Assembly (NCBI GenBank): GCA_002307375.1
Contig: NTJI01000001.1
Coordinates: 868,001 to 932,000, forward strand
DNA length: 64,000 nucleotides
Source of the DNA: Lysobacteraceae bacterium NML93-0399
Lineage (GTDB): Bacteria; Pseudomonadota; Gammaproteobacteria; Xanthomonadales; Xanthomonadaceae
Direction of reading: 5' to 3'
Part shown: positions 18,262 through 26,367 of the stretch, one piece after another
Numbering within the stretch: the stretch's first letter is position 1
Layout of the letters: each line of letters begins with the position of its first letter
The notes under the pieces: model-generated
Seen by the model: the letters and a program-made list of their open reading frames with translations, nothing else
The model's database searches: none
Told to the model about the DNA's origin: nothing
Position numbers and translations under genes: made by a program

Positions 18262-18730
18262 CCCTGTAGGAGCGGCCTTGGTCGCGATTCACACGATGCC
18301 GGAATCGGCAGCCGCCACCACATCGCGCGCAAGCGCGCTCCTACACGAAGCGGGATGCGCCTGCTCCCTGTAGGAGCGACCTTGGTCGCGATTCGCGCAA
18401 TGCCGGATCGCCAGCCATCACCGCATCGCGCGCAAGCGCGCTTCTAAACGAAGCGGCCGGCCATGCGCCTGCTCCCCGTAGGAGCGACCTTGGCCGCGAT
18501 TCGCGCGATGGCGGAATCGCCAACCATCACCGCATCGCGCGCAAGCGCGCTCCTACACGAAGCGGCCGGCCATGCGCCTGCTCCCTGTAGGAGCGACTTT
18601 GGTCGCGATTCGCGCAATGCCGGATCGCCAGCCATCACCGCATCGCGCGCAAGCGCGCTCCTACACGAAGCGGCCGCCACTCGGGCCAGCTCCCTGTAGG
18701 AGCGGCAGGACCACGCGCCAGCGCGCTACT
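18262..18730. repeat. Tandem array of paired REP elements
   Basis: Five GTAGGAGCG starts occur at 18266, 18370, 18478, 18587 and 18696, a period of 104-109 bases. Each of the four full units holds one palindrome with CGACCTTGGTCG and, about 45 bases on, an inverted GCGCGCAAGCGCGC palindrome ending CTCCTAC. The fifth unit is partial. The units are close to identical, which points to recent tandem duplication. The array fills most of the 560 bases between the MBL gene and the next gene. Confidence 0.9.
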
Positions 18731-18733
18731 GGA

Positions 18734-19042
18734 TCAGCGCCCGCGCAGCAGGCGAGCGCGCAGTGCGAATGCCACTCCCAGCACCGCCAGGAACACGCCG
18801 TATCCGACGGCGGTAGCAAGAATCTGGCCCCACATGTGGCCATGCGAAATATCGGCGCTCGCCTGGGCCCAATGGATCGTCGCGACGAATGCGGCGAATG
18901 ACAACACCAAGGCGACGAGATCGTAGACACGTCGCGCAACGCCGCGTGGCGTGCGCGGGAACACGCAGAACAGCACGCCGAGCACGAGGAACCAGGGCAG
19001 AAACAACAGCAGCGCCAGGTTCAGCTCGACGAGCGGACTCAT
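18734..19042 (-). CDS. Small integral membrane protein downstream of trpS
   Basis: The 102-residue protein has three hydrophobic segments (about residues 6-29, 42-61 and 72-95) and a basic C terminus. It overlaps the trpS stop in the form ATGA, so it is translated with trpS. No family motif is recognised. The array of REP elements begins directly after its stop and may stabilise or end the transcript. Confidence 0.65.
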   Translation of the reverse strand: MSPLVELNLALLLFLPWFLVLGVLFCVFPRTPRGVARRVYDLVALVLSFAAFVATIHWAQASADISHGHMWGQILATAVGYGVFLAVLGVAFALRARLLRGR

Positions 19043-20358
19043 GACGCGGCCTTCTCCGCATCGGCCGCAACGAGGGCTTCAAGCGCGGCCTGCACCGTTT
19101 CGAGATCGACGCCCTCGCCCGGCGCGGCGGGCGCGTCGGACAGCGCCAGCTCACCCCGCCGCAGCCGGGCGATGACCTGACCGGCGTCGCGCGGCGCATC
19201 GAAGGCCGTGCTCTGCAGCAGCACGCGGTCCCCGTCGACGAGCTTGAAATAGAACCTGCCGTCCGCTTCGCGGTACTGCTTGAATACCGGCGGCGCCGCC
19301 TTCGCCTCGACGCCCGCGTCGCTGACGACGGTCGTCGCGGCGCCGAGGTCGCGCAGCCCCACCGCATCGCGCAACTGCTGCAGCAGGGGCGTCGCGTAAC
19401 GCTCCCGCAGAAGGCGGCCGCCGTCGCGCAGGATGTCCTCGATGTCGCCTGGCCGCGCGATCAGCGCCTCATAGCGTTCGCGCATCGGCGCGATCTCGCG
19501 CTCGACCACGTCGAACAGCTGCTGCTTCGCATCACCCCAGCCGATGCCGTCGGCGAACGCCTGCGCAAAGCCCGCGGTTTCGTCGGCCGTGGCGAAGGCC
19601 TGGTAGAGCTGGAACAGCGCCGAGCCTTCGGTGGACTTGGCCTCACCGGGGCTGCGCGAATCGGTGAGGATCGAGAAGATGAGTTTCTTCAGCTGCGCCT
19701 GCGGCACGAACAACGGAATCGTGTTGTCGTAGCTCTTGCTCATCTTGCGACCGTCGAGGCCGGGCAGCGTTGCGACGTGATCATCGATCACCGCTTCAGG
19801 CAGGGTGAACCAGTCGCCGCCATAGACGTGATTGAAGCGCTGGGCGAAGTCGCGCGCCATCTCGATGTGCTGGATCTGGTCGCGGCCCACCGGGACCCGG
19901 TCGGCGTTGAAGATCAGGATGTCGGCGGCCATCAGCACCGGGTACATGAAGAGCCCGGCCGTCACCGCGGCATCGTCGTCCTCGCCGTCGGCGCGGTTCT
20001 TGTCCACGGCCGCCTTGTAGGCGTGCGCGCGATTGAGAATGCCCTTGCCGGCCACACAGGTCAGCAGCCACATCAGCTCGTTCGTTTCGGGCACGTCGCT
20101 CTGGCGGTAGAACCAGACCTTCGACGGATCCAGACCGGCCGCCAGCCACGCGGCCGACACTTCCAGTGTCGAGCGCTGCACACGCGCGGGATCCTGCGTG
20201 TTCACCAGACTGTGCAGGTCTGCCAGAAAGTAGAAGCTCTCGGTATCCGGCGCGCGGCTGGCCATGACGGCAGGGCGCACGGCGCCGACGTAGTTGCCGA
20301 TGTGCGGCGTGCCGGAGGGCTTGATGCCGGTGAGGACGCGGGTGGGACGCTGGGACAT
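19039..20358 (-). CDS. trpS: Tryptophanyl-tRNA synthetase
   Basis: The 439-residue class I synthetase charges tRNA-Trp. The HIGH-type motif is PSGTPHIGN (residues 14-22) and the KMSKS loop is GRKMSKSYDN (KMSKS at 205-209). It is longer than the 330-residue standard form: after about residue 345 there is an extra C-terminal domain with PPVFKQYREADGRFYFKLVDGDRVL, split here as PPVFKQYREADG and FYFKLVDGDRVL, which looks like an additional small beta domain. It overlaps the following membrane protein gene. Confidence 0.96.
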   Translation of the reverse strand: MSQRPTRVLTGIKPSGTPHIGNYVGAVRPAVMASRAPDTESFYFLADLHSLVNTQDPARVQRSTLEVSAAWLAAGLDPSKVWFYRQSDVPETNELMWLLTCVAGKGILNRAHAYKAAVDKNRADGEDDDAAVTAGLFMYPVLMAADILIFNADRVPVGRDQIQHIEMARDFAQRFNHVYGGDWFTLPEAVIDDHVATLPGLDGRKMSKSYDNTIPLFVPQAQLKKLIFSILTDSRSPGEAKSTEGSALFQLYQAFATADETAGFAQAFADGIGWGDAKQQLFDVVEREIAPMRERYEALIARPGDIEDILRDGGRLLRERYATPLLQQLRDAVGLRDLGAATTVVSDAGVEAKAAPPVFKQYREADGRFYFKLVDGDRVLLQSTAFDAPRDAGQVIARLRRGELALSDAPAAPGEGVDLETVQAALEALVAADAEKAAS

Positions 20359-20522
20359 AGATCGGACAGGCCTGACGAAGGACGGATGAGGCCGCGCCAG
20401 TCTACCCGTTGCCCCCGTAAGCTCCCCACCTCATCGGCTTGTGACGCCGCCGCGTTCGCGCCCGGCCGCCACCGCGGAACGCCGCCACGCAGCCGTCGCC
20501 CCGAACCGCCACCGCATATGCA

Positions 20523-20549
20523 GACGGACCGGCGCAAGGCCGGTCCGTC
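20523..20549. other. Intergenic hairpin
   Basis: GACGGACCGG and CCGGTCCGTC pair as a perfect 10-bp stem with a short loop, 40 bases past the CsbD stop. There is no T tract on either side, so it may be a transcript-stabilising stem rather than a terminator. The rest of the 230-base gap between trpS and the CsbD gene shows nothing else clear. Confidence 0.45.
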
Positions 20550-20588
20550 GCGTGTCCCGTTCGAAGGGCGCAGCGCGCCACTGGCGAC

Positions 20589-20792
20589 TCAGTCTTCGAG
20601 CGAACGCTCGAAATCCTTGACCTCGCGTTCGGCGCGGTCGCGCTCCCAGCCGTACTTTTCCTGCAGTTTGCCAGCCAGGTACTTGCTGTCGCCGGCGGCG
20701 ACGTCGAACACGTCGTCGGTGAGGTCGCCCCACTTGGCCTGCGCCTTGCCCTTCACCTGGGTCCACTTGCCGGCAATGATGTCTTTGTTCAT
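20589..20792 (-). CDS. CsbD-family stress protein
   Basis: The 67-residue charged protein matches CsbD/YjbJ in length and in the motif [18 protein letters not shown] followed by [15 protein letters not shown]. Members of this family are abundant small proteins induced in general stress; their molecular role is not established. Two short genes of envelope or stress type lie on the same strand here (this one and the entericidin-like gene). Confidence 0.9.
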   Translation of the reverse strand: MNKDIIAGKWTQVKGKAQAKWGDLTDDVFDVAAGDSKYLAGKLQEKYGWERDRAEREVKDFERSLED

Positions 20793-20935
20793 GACTGATC
20801 CGTCCTTTCTTGATGGAAGCGATGCGTGGGATGCATTCCAGTCCCAGGCCGCGATGCCATCCTTGCGTGCCGGACATCAAGCGACGGTCATGGATTCGTG
20901 AGCCCGGCCGTCACCTCGCTGAGCGATCCAGACAA

Positions 20936-20960
20936 CAGAAAGCCGGCTTGCGCCGGCTTC
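20936..20960 (-). terminator. Rho-independent terminator after the entericidin-like gene
   Basis: AAGCCGGC and GCCGGCTT pair around a 4-base loop, with TTTCTGTT following on the minus strand, 26 bases past the stop of the small lipoprotein gene. Confidence 0.7.
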
Positions 20961-20985
20961 ATGTCTTGCGGGAAAACGCCTTGTA

Positions 20986-21144
20986 TCAGGGACGGGTCGT
21001 GGTGCCGCCGGTGTTGTTGGCACCGTCTTCCATCTTCTCTCCGACCTTCTGCACGTCCTGACCGGCGCCCTTGACGGTATTGCAGGCAGACAGGGTGCCG
21101 ACGGTGAACATGGCGAGCAGCAGCAGTGCGGTCAAACGCTTCAT
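20986..21144 (-). CDS. Entericidin-like small lipoprotein
   Basis: The 52-residue protein begins MKRLTALLLLAMFTVGTLSAC, (lipobox LSAC, cysteine at 21) and has the mature part NTVKGAGQDVQKVGEKMED, which is the EcnA/EcnB entericidin pattern. Entericidins are envelope lipoproteins linked to stationary-phase lysis or toxin-antidote pairs; only one copy is visible here. An upstream in-frame extension has no signal character and was rejected. Confidence 0.88.
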   Translation of the reverse strand: MKRLTALLLLAMFTVGTLSACNTVKGAGQDVQKVGEKMEDGANNTGGTTTRP

Positions 21145-21286
21145 GGGATTCTCCGGATCGTTGCGAACGGCTGCGACACCGCAACCATGGCGCGCACTAT
21201 AGGAACGCGCACCGTGAAAACGACGTGCAACGCCGGGCGGCCCCGGCCGGCTTTCCAGCGACACCCCACTGCCGTCGGCGGAGCGT

Positions 21287-22210
21287 TCAGTCGCGCATCA
21301 GCGTCGACTTGCCGAACAGGCTCTCGACCAGGTCCACCGCCAGCTCCGCGGTCGCATTGCCGTGGTCGAGCGCGGTGTTGACCTCGACGATGTCCAGCGA
21401 GCCCAACCGTCCGCTGTCGGCGATCATCTCCATCACCAGCTGCGCCTCGCGATAGTTGATGCCGCCGGGCACCGGCGTGCCCGTCCCCGGCGCGATCGTC
21501 GGGTCGAGCACGTCGACATCGAAGCTCACGTGCAGGTGGGTGTCGGCATCGAGGCCTTCGAGCGCCTCCTCCACCACCCGCCGCATCCCGACCTCGTCGA
21601 TGTAGCGCATGTCGTAGATGTCCAGGCCGTGTTCCTTGACCAGGCGCTTTTCGTCCGGGTCCACCGAGCGGATGCCGATCTGGCGGAACTGCGAAACCTG
21701 CATCGACGGCGTGTGGCCACCGAGCTGGGTGAGCACCGACGGCCCGATACCGCACAGGCACGCGACCGGCATGCCGTGCACGTTGCCCGAGGGCGTGATG
21801 TGCGAGGTGTTGAAATCGGTATGCGCGTCCAGCCACAGCACACGCAGCTTGCGGCCCTGGCTGCGACAGTGGTTGGCGACGGCCGCAATCGAGCCGATCG
21901 CCAGACAGTGATCGCCACCGAGCATCACCGGCATGCGCCCACGGGCGAGTTCGGCCGAGGACGCCGCCAGCACCGCCCGATTCCAGGCCACCACTTCCTC
22001 GAGGTGGCGATAGCCCGCTTCCGGACCGGTCCAGGGATTCTTCGGCCCCTGCAGGTCGCCCAGATCGTCGACGTCGACGCCGCGCGCGAGCAGGGCTTCG
22101 ACCAGCCCGGCAACGCGCAGGCCTTCGGGCCCCATCGACGCGCCGCGGCGACCGGCGCCCACATCGGTGGGCACGCCGAAGATCGAGACCGGGGGATACG
22201 TCTGCTGCAT
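21287..22210 (-). CDS. rocF: Arginase
   Basis: The 307-residue manganese enzyme hydrolyses arginine to ornithine and urea. The binuclear site motifs are MLGGDHCLAIG (H101), WLDAHTDFNT (D128, H130, D132) and SFDVDVLDPTIAPGTGTP. The segment DGSTHLHVSFD-type core is present as HLHVSFDVDVLDP. The length is that of bacterial arginases. It is separated from the tRNA gene upstream by 110 bases. Confidence 0.95.
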   Translation of the reverse strand: MQQTYPPVSIFGVPTDVGAGRRGASMGPEGLRVAGLVEALLARGVDVDDLGDLQGPKNPWTGPEAGYRHLEEVVAWNRAVLAASSAELARGRMPVMLGGDHCLAIGSIAAVANHCRSQGRKLRVLWLDAHTDFNTSHITPSGNVHGMPVACLCGIGPSVLTQLGGHTPSMQVSQFRQIGIRSVDPDEKRLVKEHGLDIYDMRYIDEVGMRRVVEEALEGLDADTHLHVSFDVDVLDPTIAPGTGTPVPGGINYREAQLVMEMIADSGRLGSLDIVEVNTALDHGNATAELAVDLVESLFGKSTLMRD

Positions 22211-22320
22211 GACCTCTCCTTAGACGAAGCGTGGCCGTCGCATCGCGACGGCGGAACGGCATCGACGCCGGCGGGCCATGGGAGGCGCCAGGGGGCGCAG
22301 GCGCAGGACGGCATCGGAAG

Positions 22321-22396
22321 TGGTGCCGGCACCCGGGTTCGAACTGGGGACCTACCGCTTACAAGGCGGTTGCTCTACCAACTGAGCTATGCCGGC
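22321..22396 (-). tRNA. tRNA-Thr (anticodon UGU)
   Basis: The minus strand reads a full cloverleaf: acceptor GCCGGCA paired with TGCCGGC, D arm with GCTCAGTTGGTAGAGC, anticodon arm CCGCC-TTGTAAG-GCGG with the TGT anticodon, T arm with GGTTCGAACCC context, and an encoded CCA end. Length is 76 bases. Confidence 0.95.
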
Positions 22397-22426
22397 ATGG
22401 CATCGCGGCGTGGCCGCGCGGGGATT

Positions 22427-23122
22427 CTAACCTGCAACCCAGTCCGCGTTGCAGTCGCGCGATTCGACCCGCGCCGCGCCGGTCGCAACGCGCAGTGCAT
22501 CGCCGCTCACGCCTTCGGCCAGCATCGCGTCGAGCCAATGGCGCACCAGCACGCTGCCCAGGGGCGCGGCCTCGGCGGTGAACCCCGCGGCCCGGAGCGC
22601 CTGCGCACGTGCCTGCGCGCCGGTCTCGCCGCCGAAACGGCCCAGTGCGATGCCGTTGGCTTCCGTGCCGTCGCCGATGACGTAGTAGTCGTTGAACCCC
22701 GCTTCGAGCAGACGGGCGACCATTGCGTCAGCCGCCGCGCGATCGGCGAGCGGCGGCATCCACACCCGCCAGCCGCGAGGCGTCTCGGCGACCTCGCGCG
22801 GCGCGCTGCGCACGACGCGGTCGGCGATAAGCGCCTGCGCCGCGTCGCGCTCGGCGGCATCGGCAAACGGCCCGACCGCCACGCACTGTGCAGGCGATGC
22901 CGGACGCAGGGTTTCGCGCTCGACGGCGGGCGCGCTTGCAGCAGCCTCGTCGGCTGCGGCTGCAGGCGCTGCCGACGGCGGCGCCTCATGGGCGAGCTGC
23001 AGGGTCCAGGGGCCCGGCGGCGACAGGGCCTGTGCATCGCCCGGTGCGCCGCGCAGGGCCCACCACGTGGCGACGCCGAAGTTGAGGATGACCAGCAGAA
23101 CGACGAGTGCGCGCAGCAGCAT
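22427..23122 (-). CDS. SPOR-domain membrane protein
   Basis: The 231-residue protein has one N-terminal membrane helix (VLLVILNFGVATWWAL), an alanine/proline linker (about 35-80) and a C-terminal part with two weakly similar stretches (CVAVGPFADAAERDAAQAL and IALGRFGGETGAQARAQAL) that match the SPOR fold, which binds denuded peptidoglycan. It lies 9 bases after coaX on the same strand, an arrangement common in this family of bacteria. Its role is probably in the septum or envelope. Confidence 0.75.
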   Translation of the reverse strand: MLLRALVVLLVILNFGVATWWALRGAPGDAQALSPPGPWTLQLAHEAPPSAAPAAAADEAAASAPAVERETLRPASPAQCVAVGPFADAAERDAAQALIADRVVRSAPREVAETPRGWRVWMPPLADRAAADAMVARLLEAGFNDYYVIGDGTEANGIALGRFGGETGAQARAQALRAAGFTAEAAPLGSVLVRHWLDAMLAEGVSGDALRVATGAARVESRDCNADWVAG

Positions 23123-23131
23123 GGCCGGATC

Positions 23132-23881
23132 CTACCCGCTCACCGCGTCGACGGCGGCAGCGCGATGCCAGCGCGCCAGTCCGTGCAGCACGAGGTCGGC
23201 GCGCCAATGCGCCTGCGGCAGCTGCGCGCGCAAGGCTTTCGCACCGCCGCCGTGCAGCAAGAGCCGCGGACGCTCGCCCAGACGTGCGCAAGCGTCCGCA
23301 ATGCCGCGTTCAACGAGCGCCACGGCGGCACCTTCGCAGCCCGAAGCCAGCGCATCGTCGGTGTCGTCGGCAAAGTCCACATAGCGCCCGCCGCTCGGCG
23401 CGAGCTGCGCGACGCGCTGGTGCAGCGCCTCGCGCATCAACGTGGGCGACGGCGCGATGCGTCCGCCCAGATGGCGGCCATCGGCATCGATCAGGTCGAG
23501 CGTCAGCGCGGTTCCCACGCCGACCACCAGTGCCGCGCCGCCTTCCGCGTGCGCGGCCAGCAGGGCGAGAAAACGGTCGACCCCAAGGCGCGCGGGTTCT
23601 GCATAGGCGATGCGCACGCCGTCGAGCATGGGCAGAGTGTGCGCAAGCCGCACCTGCGCCCCGCGCGCGGCGAGCGCGTCGAGCAACTGCATCCGCACGG
23701 CCGGCGCCGCGACGCTGGCGACGACCGCCGTGTCCAGCCGCGCGGGCAGCACCTCGCACCAGTCGACATCCTGCGCATGCGTCACGTGCGCGGCGCCCTG
23801 CACCGCGCCCGGAAGGCCATCGTCGCCGAGCGGCGCGCACTTCAGCCGCGTATTGCCGAGGTCGAACAGCCACGTGCTCAT
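23132..23881 (-). CDS. coaX: Type III pantothenate kinase
   Basis: The 249-residue enzyme phosphorylates pantothenate in the first step of coenzyme A synthesis. The phosphate-binding motif DLGNTRLK is at the N terminus (residues 7-14), followed by LGVDRFLALLAA and GVGTALTLDLID, both characteristic of CoaX. The ATG overlaps the birA stop (ATGA), so the two are coupled. A much longer reading upstream runs through birA and is spurious. Confidence 0.95.
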   Translation of the reverse strand: MSTWLFDLGNTRLKCAPLGDDGLPGAVQGAAHVTHAQDVDWCEVLPARLDTAVVASVAAPAVRMQLLDALAARGAQVRLAHTLPMLDGVRIAYAEPARLGVDRFLALLAAHAEGGAALVVGVGTALTLDLIDADGRHLGGRIAPSPTLMREALHQRVAQLAPSGGRYVDFADDTDDALASGCEGAAVALVERGIADACARLGERPRLLLHGGGAKALRAQLPQAHWRADLVLHGLARWHRAAAVDAVSG

Positions 23882-24906
23882 GCGCCGCCCTGCCTGCGCA
23901 CGCTGACTTCGCCGGCATGGAACGCGCGCAGCTGCCCCTCGACGACGGCCTGCAGCGCGCCGTCGTCGGCGATGCCGGCCGCCGTGCCGTGCAGCGTGCC
24001 GCTGCCGGTATGGATATCGATGTCCGCGCCGGCCAGCGCATCCACATCCGCGAAGCGCGCCAGAAACGGCGCCAGCCCTTCGCGATCGAACAGGTCGAGC
24101 GCCGGCAGCCACGCGCCGATCACGGCCGCAGCAAGCGCGTCGCGCGTCGGCGATGCAGTCCCGCAGCAGCCCGCCAGATCGATCCAGGGCTGGTCGATCA
24201 CGGCCGCCTGCGCCTCGGGCATGCGCACGTTGATCCCGATGCCGAGCACTGCACGTACCGGGCCTGCGTGTTCGCCGCCCCCCTCGACCAGAATGCCGCC
24301 GAGCTTGCGCAGCCCGGCCGGATCGACGACGACCAGATCGTTCGGCCACTTCAGCCGGATCGCATCGACGCCGAGCGCGTGCAGCGCCTCGACCGCCGCC
24401 ACACCGGCCACCAGGCTCAGCCCGCCCAGCCGGGCGAGGCCACCTTCGAACCCACGCTGCAGCGACAGATACAGATGCGCGGCCAGCGGCGATTGCCAGC
24501 TGCGACCGCGACGCCCCCGGCCGCCGGTCTGGCGCTCGGCCAGCAGCACTTCGGCCAGCGCGCCCGGCATCGGCCGGCGCAGCAGCGCGGCATTGGTCGA
24601 ATCGATGCTCCAGGCGATGTCGAGCGATGCCAGCCGCGCGCGGACCGTCGCCGGCAGGGCGTCGATGATGGCGTCGGCGTCGAGCAGCGCCATCGGCTGC
24701 GCGAGTGCGTAGCCGATCCCCGGTCGCGCGACGATCGGCACGCCGGCCTCGCGCAGCAGACCGATACGCTTCCACACCGCGGCGCGGGTCTGGCCCGAGG
24801 CCCGCGCGAGCGCATCGCCCGACACCGGCCCGTCGATCAGCCGCTGCAGCAGCGCGCGCTCGGGCGAAGGACCTGTGTCGGGTGGCGGCGCATCCTGGGA
24901 CGTCAT
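23878..24906 (-). CDS. birA: Biotin-protein ligase / biotin operon repressor
   Basis: The 342-residue protein has an N-terminal winged helix (LIDGPVSGDALARASGQTRAA, shown as PVSGDALARASGQTRAAVW, about 25-60) and a ligase domain with TGGRGRRGRSWQSP, the biotin-AMP loop, LKWPNDLVV and LGIGINV. It attaches biotin to acetyl-CoA carboxylase and, with its helix-turn-helix, can repress biotin genes. The ATG at 24906 was preferred to one 16 codons upstream because the family starts near the winged helix. Confidence 0.95.
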   Translation of the reverse strand: MTSQDAPPPDTGPSPERALLQRLIDGPVSGDALARASGQTRAAVWKRIGLLREAGVPIVARPGIGYALAQPMALLDADAIIDALPATVRARLASLDIAWSIDSTNAALLRRPMPGALAEVLLAERQTGGRGRRGRSWQSPLAAHLYLSLQRGFEGGLARLGGLSLVAGVAAVEALHALGVDAIRLKWPNDLVVVDPAGLRKLGGILVEGGGEHAGPVRAVLGIGINVRMPEAQAAVIDQPWIDLAGCCGTASPTRDALAAAVIGAWLPALDLFDREGLAPFLARFADVDALAGADIDIHTGSGTLHGTAAGIADDGALQAVVEGQLRAFHAGEVSVRRQGGA

Positions 24907-25025
24907 GGCGCGATTATCGGCGAGCGCAGGCTCAGGTGTCGCCCGTTGCCGCACTGCGGCAACCCGCCCGGCGCGGCTGCGCTATAGTCGACCGGCTGTG
25001 CGTCCGCTTCCACCGGGGTTTTCCG

Positions 25026-25298
25026 ATGTCCGCACGTCTGACCGTCTGCATCCTGCTGCTGGGCGCAAGCCTGCCGGCGTTCGCCCGTACGGCGACACCG
25101 GAGACGAGTGCGGATTCGCCCTGCCCGTCGGCCGCTGCCGCGCCGCAGGCCGCGCCCCTGCTGGATGCCAACACCAGCCGCCGCGCTCCGGCCGCAAGCG
25201 CCTCGAAATCGCGCCCGGCCACGTCCGGCGGTGGCGAAATCGAAAGCACCGTACGCGGCCCGCGTTGGCACAGCTTCCTGCCGGGCATGTTCCGCTGA
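25026..25298 (+). CDS. Small secreted protein, unknown function
   Basis: The 90-residue protein has a clear signal peptide (MSARLTVCILLLGASLPAFA, cleavage after AFA). The mature part is low complexity: alanine, serine and proline rich with TSGGGEIESTVRGPRWHSF near the end. No homologous family is recognised. It is divergent from birA (119 bases between starts) and ends 7 bases before the MtfA-like gene, so the two may share a transcript. Confidence 0.6.
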   Translation: MSARLTVCILLLGASLPAFARTATPETSADSPCPSAAAAPQAAPLLDANTSRRAPAASASKSRPATSGGGEIESTVRGPRWHSFLPGMFR

Positions 25299-25305
25299 CG
25301 GTTTC

Positions 25306-26070
25306 GTGCGTTCGCTGATCCGCCGCCTCTTCGCTGCCGGCGCCCCACCCCCGATCGAAGACGAGACCTGGTCCGCTGCGGTGGCGCGGCTGCCCTGGGT
25401 GCGCGCACTCGACGGGCCACGCTGCGAACACCTGCGCACGCTGGCGACGCTGTTCCTGCACCGCAAGGCGATCACACCGGTCGCCGGCCTGTCGCTCGAC
25501 GAACGCGACCGCACCGCCCTGGCCGCGCTGTGCTGCCTGCCGCTGCTGGAGTTCGGCGAGGAAGGCCTGCACGGCTGGTCGCAATTGATCGTCTACCCCG
25601 AAGCGTTCCGGGTGAACCGCAGTCACGTCGACGCCGCGGGCGTGATGCACGAATGGGACGACGAACTCATCGGCGAAGCCTGGGAAAGCGGGCCGCTGGT
25701 GCTGTCGTGGGCGGATGTCGAGGCCGACATCGCCGAGCCTGAAACCGGCTTCTGCGTGGCGGTGCACGAGATGGCACACAAGCTCGACGCGCTCGACGGC
25801 GTGCTCGACGGCACACCGCCGCTGCCGCGCGACTGGCAGCGCGCGTGGGCGCAGGATTTCCAGCGAGATTTCGATGCCTTCGCCGCACGCGTGGATGCCG
25901 GCGACGACCTGCCGATCGACCCGTATGCGGCCGAAGCGCCCGAGGAATTCTTCGCCGTCTGCAGCGAATACCACTTCAGCGCCCCCGCGCTGCTGCGCGA
26001 CGTGCTGCCGGATGTGGCCGCCCACCTCGCCCGGCTTTACGGCCCCTCGCCCATGGACGTCGCGCGCTGA
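25306..26070 (+). CDS. MtfA-like zinc-dependent peptidase (M90)
   Basis: The 254-residue protein has the zinc-binding motif H154-E-M-A-H158 in AVHEMAHKLDALDG, and other family traits: SWADVEADIAEPETGFCVAV (ending just before the motif) and EEFFAVCSEYHF, which supplies the distal glutamate. It belongs to the MtfA/DUF980 group; E. coli MtfA binds the repressor Mlc and is a peptidase. The start is the GTG at 25306, seven bases after the previous stop. The C terminus is followed by REP elements. Confidence 0.88.
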   Translation: MRSLIRRLFAAGAPPPIEDETWSAAVARLPWVRALDGPRCEHLRTLATLFLHRKAITPVAGLSLDERDRTALAALCCLPLLEFGEEGLHGWSQLIVYPEAFRVNRSHVDAAGVMHEWDDELIGEAWESGPLVLSWADVEADIAEPETGFCVAVHEMAHKLDALDGVLDGTPPLPRDWQRAWAQDFQRDFDAFAARVDAGDDLPIDPYAAEAPEEFFAVCSEYHFSAPALLRDVLPDVAAHLARLYGPSPMDVAR

Positions 26071-26089
26071 CCCGCCAGGCGCACCCCCT

Positions 26090-26345
26090 GTAGGAGCGCG
26101 CTTGCGCGCGACCAGGCTTCCCCGGCACATCCCCATCGCGCGCAAGCGCGCTCCTACACGGAGCAGCGCCCATCCGTGCAGAGACACCTGTAGAAGCGCG
26201 CTCGCGCGCGACCAGCTTCCCCGGCACATCCCCATCGCGCGCAAGCGCGCTCCTACACAAAGCCGATTCGCGCCCTTGTAGGAGCGCGCTCGCGCGCGAT
26301 GAAGCTTTCCCGGGAATTCCCATCGCGCATCAGCGCGCGGCTACA
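26090..26345. repeat. Cluster of three inverted REP pairs
   Basis: Three forward arms (GTAGGAGCGCGCTTGCGCGC at 26090, then variants starting at about 26189 and 26276) alternate with inverted arms (ATCGCGCGCAAGCGCGCTCC at about 26132 and 26227, and a degenerate one near 26320). All arms here are of the GCGCGC class, unlike the mixed pairs at 18262. The cluster occupies the convergent gap between the peptidase gene and phoQ. Confidence 0.85.
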
Positions 26346-26367
26346 GTCGCACCGGCCGCACCGACGA

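Noticed and set aside
18262..18730. Regular 104-109-base period taken as a CRISPR array
   Set aside because: The units are near-identical along their whole length, carry internal palindromes and have no variable spacers; no cas genes are present.
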